A stretch of 64,000 nt of DNA from Salvator merianae. Lineage: Eukaryota > Chordata > Lepidosauria > Squamata > Teiidae. Positions 59,650 through 64,000 of the stretch are shown here, one piece after another (position 1 is the first letter of the stretch; each line of letters starts with the position of its first letter). Where the stretch lies: NCBI GenBank assembly GCA_003586115.2, contig QVOM02000053.1, forward strand, positions 8,840,572 to 8,904,571. The letters run 5' to 3'. The position numbers and the translations under genes were made by a program. The notes under the pieces were generated by a model that was not told where the DNA came from, searched no databases, and worked only from the letters and a program-made list of their open reading frames with translations.

Positions 59650-60655
59650 AACAGGTCTGACAAGGGGAATGCGACTCTCTTGGTTCTTGTGGATCTCTCA
59701 GTGACTTTTGACACCATTGACTATGATATTCTTCAGGGTAGACTACAGAGTTTTGGAGGCACTGCGTTACAGTGGTTCTGCTTGTATCTCAAAGGCTGAT
59801 TCCAGAGGGTAGTTGTGGGAGAGTCCTACTCGGCATCCTGGGAACTCATGTGTGGGGTTCCTCAGGGGTCAATTTTATCTCACATGCTTTTCAATATCTA
59901 TATGAAGCTGCTGGGGGACACCATCAGGAGATTTGGACTGAAGTGTCATCAGTATGCAGATGACACCTAGCTCTACATCTCTGTGCCTTCTGAGTCAGGA
60001 CAGGTGATTGAAGTGCTAGACAGGTGCCTCGAGGCAGTAATGGGCTGGGTGAGGGTCAATAAATTGAAGGTGAATCCAGATAAGATGGAGGTGCTGTGTG
60101 TCACAGGGTCTTGAGTCCATGAAGTTGGGAGGCATCTGGTCCTTAATGGGGTTGCTATGCTCTGGAAAGGACAGGTGGAAAATCTCAGTGTGCTCTTGGA
60201 CTCTGTGCTTACGTTTGAAACTAAGGTGGAGACGGTGGCCAAGAATGCATATTGCCATCTACCACTGGTGCATCAGCTACAACCCATTCTGGACAGAAAC
60301 AATCTGGTCACAGTAATTCATGCTTTGGTAACTTCCAGGTAGGATTATTGCAATTGTGTTTTACATGGGGCTGCCCTTGAAGATGGTTTGGAAGCTGCAA
60401 CTGGTGCAGAATGCAGCAGCGAGACTGTTGACTGAAACAGCTGGCCAGATGCATATCATGCTGGTCTTAAAAGAGCTGCACTGGCTACCAGTTCACTACC
60501 AAGCTCAATTCAAGGTGCTAACCTTAACCTGTAAGGCCTTAAATGGCTTGGGCCCCAAATACCTGAAGGAAATTCTTCTCCCATATTAAACTGCTTGTGC
60601 CTTGACATCTGCAGATGGGGCCTTCCTGGTTGTACCACCACCTTCATTAGCTAGA
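59650..60655 (+). mobile_element. L2-type LINE ORF2, reverse transcriptase to C-terminus, inactivated
   Basis: In order: TLLVLVDLSVTFDTIDYDIL (first catalytic Asp in block A), GGTALQWF, a TGA, then FQRVVVGE, CGVPQGSILS and HQYADDT with the catalytic YADD intact (about 59952-59963), immediately followed by TAG. Then AVMGWVRVNKLKVNPDKMEV, a frameshift near 60105, LLDSVLTFETKVETVAKNA, and a last clean frame (60356-60589) with LQLVQNAAARLLTETAG, LKELHWLPVHYQAQFKVLTL and LNGLGPKYLKEILLPY. The 5' part is missing and the 3' end meets a family E relic near 60655. The best L2-type copy in the window. Confidence 0.85.
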
Positions 60656-60760
60656 GAGGTGGGCAAGCATCAATGCAAATGAACCCAAATTATGCCATTT
60701 GATTTGCTGTGAGGTGAAAGTGGAAAAAAAACTTTGTGCACATCCCTAACTGGGAGATTC
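60656..60760. mobile_element. Short family E-like relic inside or abutting the L2 copy
   Basis: It begins 'gtgggcaagcatcaatgc' and ends 'tttgtgcacatccctaactg'. The 'gtgcacatccct' end is typical of a widespread short reptile DNA element, also seen at 26265-26285. Confidence 0.4.
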
Positions 60761-60924
60761 CATGTCCTTTGGTATTTTATGTTGAAATGCAGCAATGAAC
60801 ACAAATATGCTTTTGTTTAGGGGTGTATTGCGGTGTCATGCTATTGGAATCGTTCGGGGGGGGGGGTTCTTGGCAAGAAAATAGAGTTAACAAAAATATT
60901 TCCTACGTTTGAGTGGACTTTCTG

Positions 60925-61150
60925 TAATGGCCATAGCTCAGCAGTAGAGCATCTTCCTAAAAAACAAAGGTCACAGATTCGATAACCAACACGAGCTCAG
61001 AAGAAGGTAATAGCAAAGAACTTCAGTATGTCCCAGACAAAATACATAGATGCATCCAAATAGACTTCACACAAATCAACTTCATAGAGTTGATCTCATC
61101 AAACAACCACAATGGGCCTTCCAGACAAACTGATTCACTGACAGGATCAG
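60925..61150 (+). mobile_element. tRNA-derived SINE
   Basis: The head 'tggccatagctcagcagtag' with 'agcatctt' is an A-box region and 'cacagattcgataacc' holds a B-box at the right spacing (about 35-40 bp). A non-tRNA body follows and a (CTAT)n tract begins at 61173. The internal RNA polymerase III promoter is partly decayed ('gattcgata' for 'ggttcgaatcc'). Confidence 0.6.
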
Positions 61151-61172
61151 GAAGCAGTAAGAAATCTATGAT

Positions 61173-61174
61173 CC

Positions 61175-61233
<59 letters not shown>

Positions 61234-61234
61234 A
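61173..61234. repeat. (CTAT)n microsatellite
   Basis: About 15 CTAT units, just downstream of the SINE body and possibly grown from its tail. Confidence 0.95.
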
Positions 61235-61239
61235 TTATG

Positions 61240-62448
61240 TTCTCTTCTCTTAGGAGTGGTTAGCTGGTATATCTATTTCAATCTCAGGTCTTCTACCAAA
61301 GGCCTGGATGGTTGAAGGTCCTACACAGTATCTTAGCTGTTGCTAGGACTACGCTATTCTAAAGAAAGATATCCAATACTTGACCTGGAATCTGTTGAAG
61401 TCAGTCTTCCAACTGGGGGGTCACTGTTCCAAGCTCTCCTATCACTACTAGGACCAGTTTTGCATTTACCTTCTACATCTTCTTCTTTAAAAATATATAC
61501 ATTTCCATCATCTCTTCTCTCAATGACTGGTTTACCTAAACCACTGGCTCTCAATGGCACTTCTGTGTTATACAGGCATTATTGTATTCATTGGTTATAA
61601 AGATGATGGAATGGGAAGCTTTCATCATGTTTATAAAAGTGCAGGGTCCAGATAGTGCCACACCTGGTTAACCACAACAAAACAAAGCACCTAAAATTTG
61701 GAACAAACTGGATGAATGACTTGAATTCCATGAGGGGGGAAGGGGAGAAATAAATGCAACTCCTTTGTGTTGCCTTAGGACAGTATGGTCTGTTGAGACA
61801 CATATTTAGCAGTGAGCTACAAATCTTTCTGCCTGACAATGGAATAATTGTCATACGTTCTGTTCTCTTTGTCTTCGATGATAGTATCTTTAGTACTGTT
61901 CAGACTCGAAATGTGTGTCTATCACTGTACCGGTCTTAAAAGTAACAATACCCTCTAGCTCTGGAGACTCACTTTACCAGAGTTTTATTAGTATAATGAA
62001 TGAATGCCCAGCAGTATGCCCAGAAAACAATTTGGAACTCTGCGTTTTAAAAGCCATCATTAGTAACAATGAAAAACAGCAACCTGCCAATTGCAGACAG
62101 GTATTTTATTAAAAGATTCCACAGCTTTATATGTCACATGTACGTCTGCCTAACACATATTCTGTGTGTCAATGCATGCTCACACGTGTGAGAGTCTATG
62201 CATGCATGCAATAGAATCGGAGAGAAAATAATTTCTCAGAAGACCCTTTGAATAAATGGTTTAAAATCCACGGCAGTGGATATCTTGTAGGTTATTAGTG
62301 AATCTAAAGCGGTTGGATGTTTGCAGCTGGTAGGGAGATCTGGAAACTGGTCATGGCCTGGTTTGCACTTACTGGATTGGAACTGTATACGCAATCCAAT
62401 TCCAGGCTGGACAAGATCAAGGTAGGTTGGAGTCATTCAGGACCTTTT
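61240..62448. other. Unique non-coding sequence
   Basis: The 61900-62230 part has TAAT-rich unique sequence, but nothing strong enough to call. No gene recognised. Confidence 0.3.
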
Positions 62449-62628
62449 GGCCCTTTCTGCACTTGGCCTTATTGTGGATTATATCCCTGAATAGGGACCT
62501 GCTATGCACATGCTAGTGCAAACTATGAAAGGTCTTGCCCAGGGTCTACCACAGTCTGCACTAGCATGTAGGTGGCAGGTACCTATTCTGAGATATAATC
62601 TGGAATACGTCCAAGTGCAGAAAGGACC
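62449..62628. mobile_element. Family D foldback DNA element (180 bp)
   Basis: A 72 bp left arm (62449-62520) and a 72 bp right arm (62557-62628) are inverted repeats identical at 59 of 72 positions by my hand count, around a 36 bp loop. The outer 'cctttctgcacttgg' is the most conserved part and matches the family A terminus. The right arm also resembles the right end of family B at 21199-21267. No coding capacity. Confidence 0.85.
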
Positions 62629-62887
62629 TTTCACACTTCCCGCTGTAGAACAGCATAATTATCCTGTTCTATGGTGGTATTGACCATGCAGTGTGGACAC
62701 CTTCTGCACTGTGTGATTATAGTACTTACCAGCAGCAGGAGACCAGCGTTTGTGGTACAAATGCTGGTTTCTGTGCTTGATCGTTACTGCGGCAGTAGCC
62801 GGGAAGCTTAGAGGCCACAGCCACTGTGAATGCACTTTACCAAGAGCTGACTAACAGCTTCCAGTAAAGCTATGGAGCACTAATTTG
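62629..62887 (+). mobile_element. Family C element, left half
   Basis: It matches 57631-57885 collinearly: 'taattatcctgttctatggt', 'attgaccatgcagtg', 'gaccagcgtttgtgg' and 'gagcactaatttgtgctcc'. The subterminal hairpin 'ccagcgtttg...caaatgctgg' is kept (62743-62767). It directly abuts element D on the left and L2 sequence on the right; the right half is missing. Confidence 0.65.
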
Positions 62888-64000
62888 TGCTCCACAGCTA
62901 GTTGCAAGGGTCTCCACAGAGTAAGTAACAGAAGTATGTATTGAAAGTAACAGAAATTGCCCCTGTTGCATTGCCCTGTCCCTCTCCCAGTAAAGATGAT
63001 CAATCAGAGTGCATACCTGCCTGAAGCCGGATTGAAATTGGTCAAAATAATCTGCTTCCTTCAAATATGCCTGCAGCTTGGAACCCACTATCCCCTCTAG
63101 AACCTTGTGCAAAAGGGAGATATTGGTAGCCAGACAGTAGTTTGCTAATGCCTCTGGACCCAGGGAGGTCTTCCTAAGAAGTGGGTGCACCACTGGCACC
63201 GTCCCATCCCCCAGAGTGTCATTTATCCTGACCTGGACCTTGGCTAGTTTTTATTGGCCATGATGCACAAGTGTCAATGAGACAAGAGGTTGGCCAAATC
63301 CCTGCAAGCAGCTTATCTGCTTCCTCAGATCTCAATAATTGAAATTGATCCAAAATAATAGGACCAGACAGTGTTGTAGATACTTGCACTGCGCTACTTC
63401 CAGTTGTGGAGCCCAATTCCATGTGATTCTAAGCAAATTTGTCCTGAAAGTGCCTTGCAAATTTGAGACAGCAAGCCTCCATAAGTGCTATAGATAGATT
63501 CTTCTGGTTTAACAACAGTAGCTCTTTAACTACCCTCAACAACTCTGATGGACAGCCACAAAAAGACATAATGGAGGAGGAAAAGTAAACTGTCTTTCCC
63601 ACCACCATTACCACATGGTAGGCATGCTGATGTGCTCTTACCCATGGTTGGTCAGATTCACATTGGGATTTTTGCCACTTGTGCTGTAGCAATCGTCCTT
63701 CTTTCCCACTAAACCATGGTGCCTTGTGAGCTCTTCAGGATCTCAGAGGGCATTTGGAAGTGATTGTGTCAATAGCTCTAGTCACCTCATGATTCCAAAA
63801 TGAAACTGCAGAGTCAACAGGAGCACCAGCCATGTCAGCCGGAAATTTCCTCAGAACCAGCTGATTCCGTAAGTATGCTAAGACAGGCTAACTCAATAGA
63901 TCCTTCAGTCCTGCTTTGAGAAAAACACCATAAGCCCAAACTTCACTAGAAAATTATTTGTCCATAACAATGGCCCCACCAATCTGTTAAAGTGAGGAAG
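62888..64000 (-). mobile_element. L2-type LINE ORF2, linker and start of reverse transcriptase, runs off window
   Basis: Minus-strand frames: 63692-63429 (the region before reverse transcriptase, with AYHVVMVVGKTVYFSSSI and LLRVVKELL), 63422-63219, then 63199-62870 with NISLLHKVLEGIVGSKLQA, YLKEADYFDQFQSGFR and IDHLYWERDRAM. The last is the L2-type 'LSKVLE..V..QLQ.YLEE....D.FQSGFR' motif. The copy stops before the catalytic blocks, at the junction with family C. It keeps the 5'/middle part and lacks the 3' part, unlike an ordinary 5'-truncated copy. The upstream portion lies beyond the window. Confidence 0.8.

Noticed and set aside
59650..60655. Endogenous retrovirus pol
   Set aside because: The reverse transcriptase motifs and C-terminal domain are L2-type LINE; there are no LTRs, integrase or RNase H motifs nearby.
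60925..61000. tRNA gene
   Set aside because: A- and B-box-like words are present but acceptor and anticodon arms do not pair, and the sequence continues into a SINE body.
61173..61234. CRISPR array
   Set aside because: It is a plain (CTAT)n microsatellite without spacers, in a vertebrate-type sequence.

Overview
The window looks like vertebrate nuclear non-coding DNA, most likely from a squamate reptile (lizard or snake). This is inferred from repeat content. It holds decayed L2-type and CR1-type LINE fragments, a CR1 3' end carrying the 'ctggatcaggcc' signature, tRNA-derived SINE pieces, many short inverted-repeat DNA elements and dense microsatellites. The sequence is AT-rich with almost no CpG. 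No open reading frame above about 150 codons looks like a host gene, and I found no convincing exon, structural RNA gene, CRISPR array, operon or provirus. The only recognisable coding similarity belongs to LINE reverse transcriptase ORFs, all broken.

Layout. 0.7-9.6 kb carries four copies of a roughly 450-530 bp terminal-inverted-repeat element (called family A here), two L2 3' ends, and two stretches that read like conserved non-coding DNA. 9.6-17 kb is mostly unique AT-rich sequence with microsatellites. 18-28 kb holds L2 and CR1 3' fragments, a second element family (B), copies of an AT-rich element (E) and a strong enhancer-like stretch at 24.5-24.9 kb. 28-41 kb has further DNA elements, another enhancer-like block at 29.2-29.9 kb and a third at 38.6-38.9 kb. 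41-51 kb contains a further family A copy, L2 tails, long GGAA, AAAAG and CTTT arrays and the best CR1 copy (50.7-51.6 kb, reverse transcriptase core deleted). 51.6-57.2 kb is mostly unique with two enhancer-like blocks. 57.2-64 kb is a repeat cluster: a 565 bp foldback element (C), two SINE pieces, the best L2 copy (59.65-60.65 kb), a 180 bp foldback (D) and a reverse-strand L2 running off the window end.

Nothing here works together as a gene system. The window reads as part of an intron or gene desert shaped by old transposons, with several candidate regulatory islands between them. The most novel material is probably the non-autonomous families A-D, which share related termini and may be one lineage. 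All family names A-F are local labels; no database comparison was possible.
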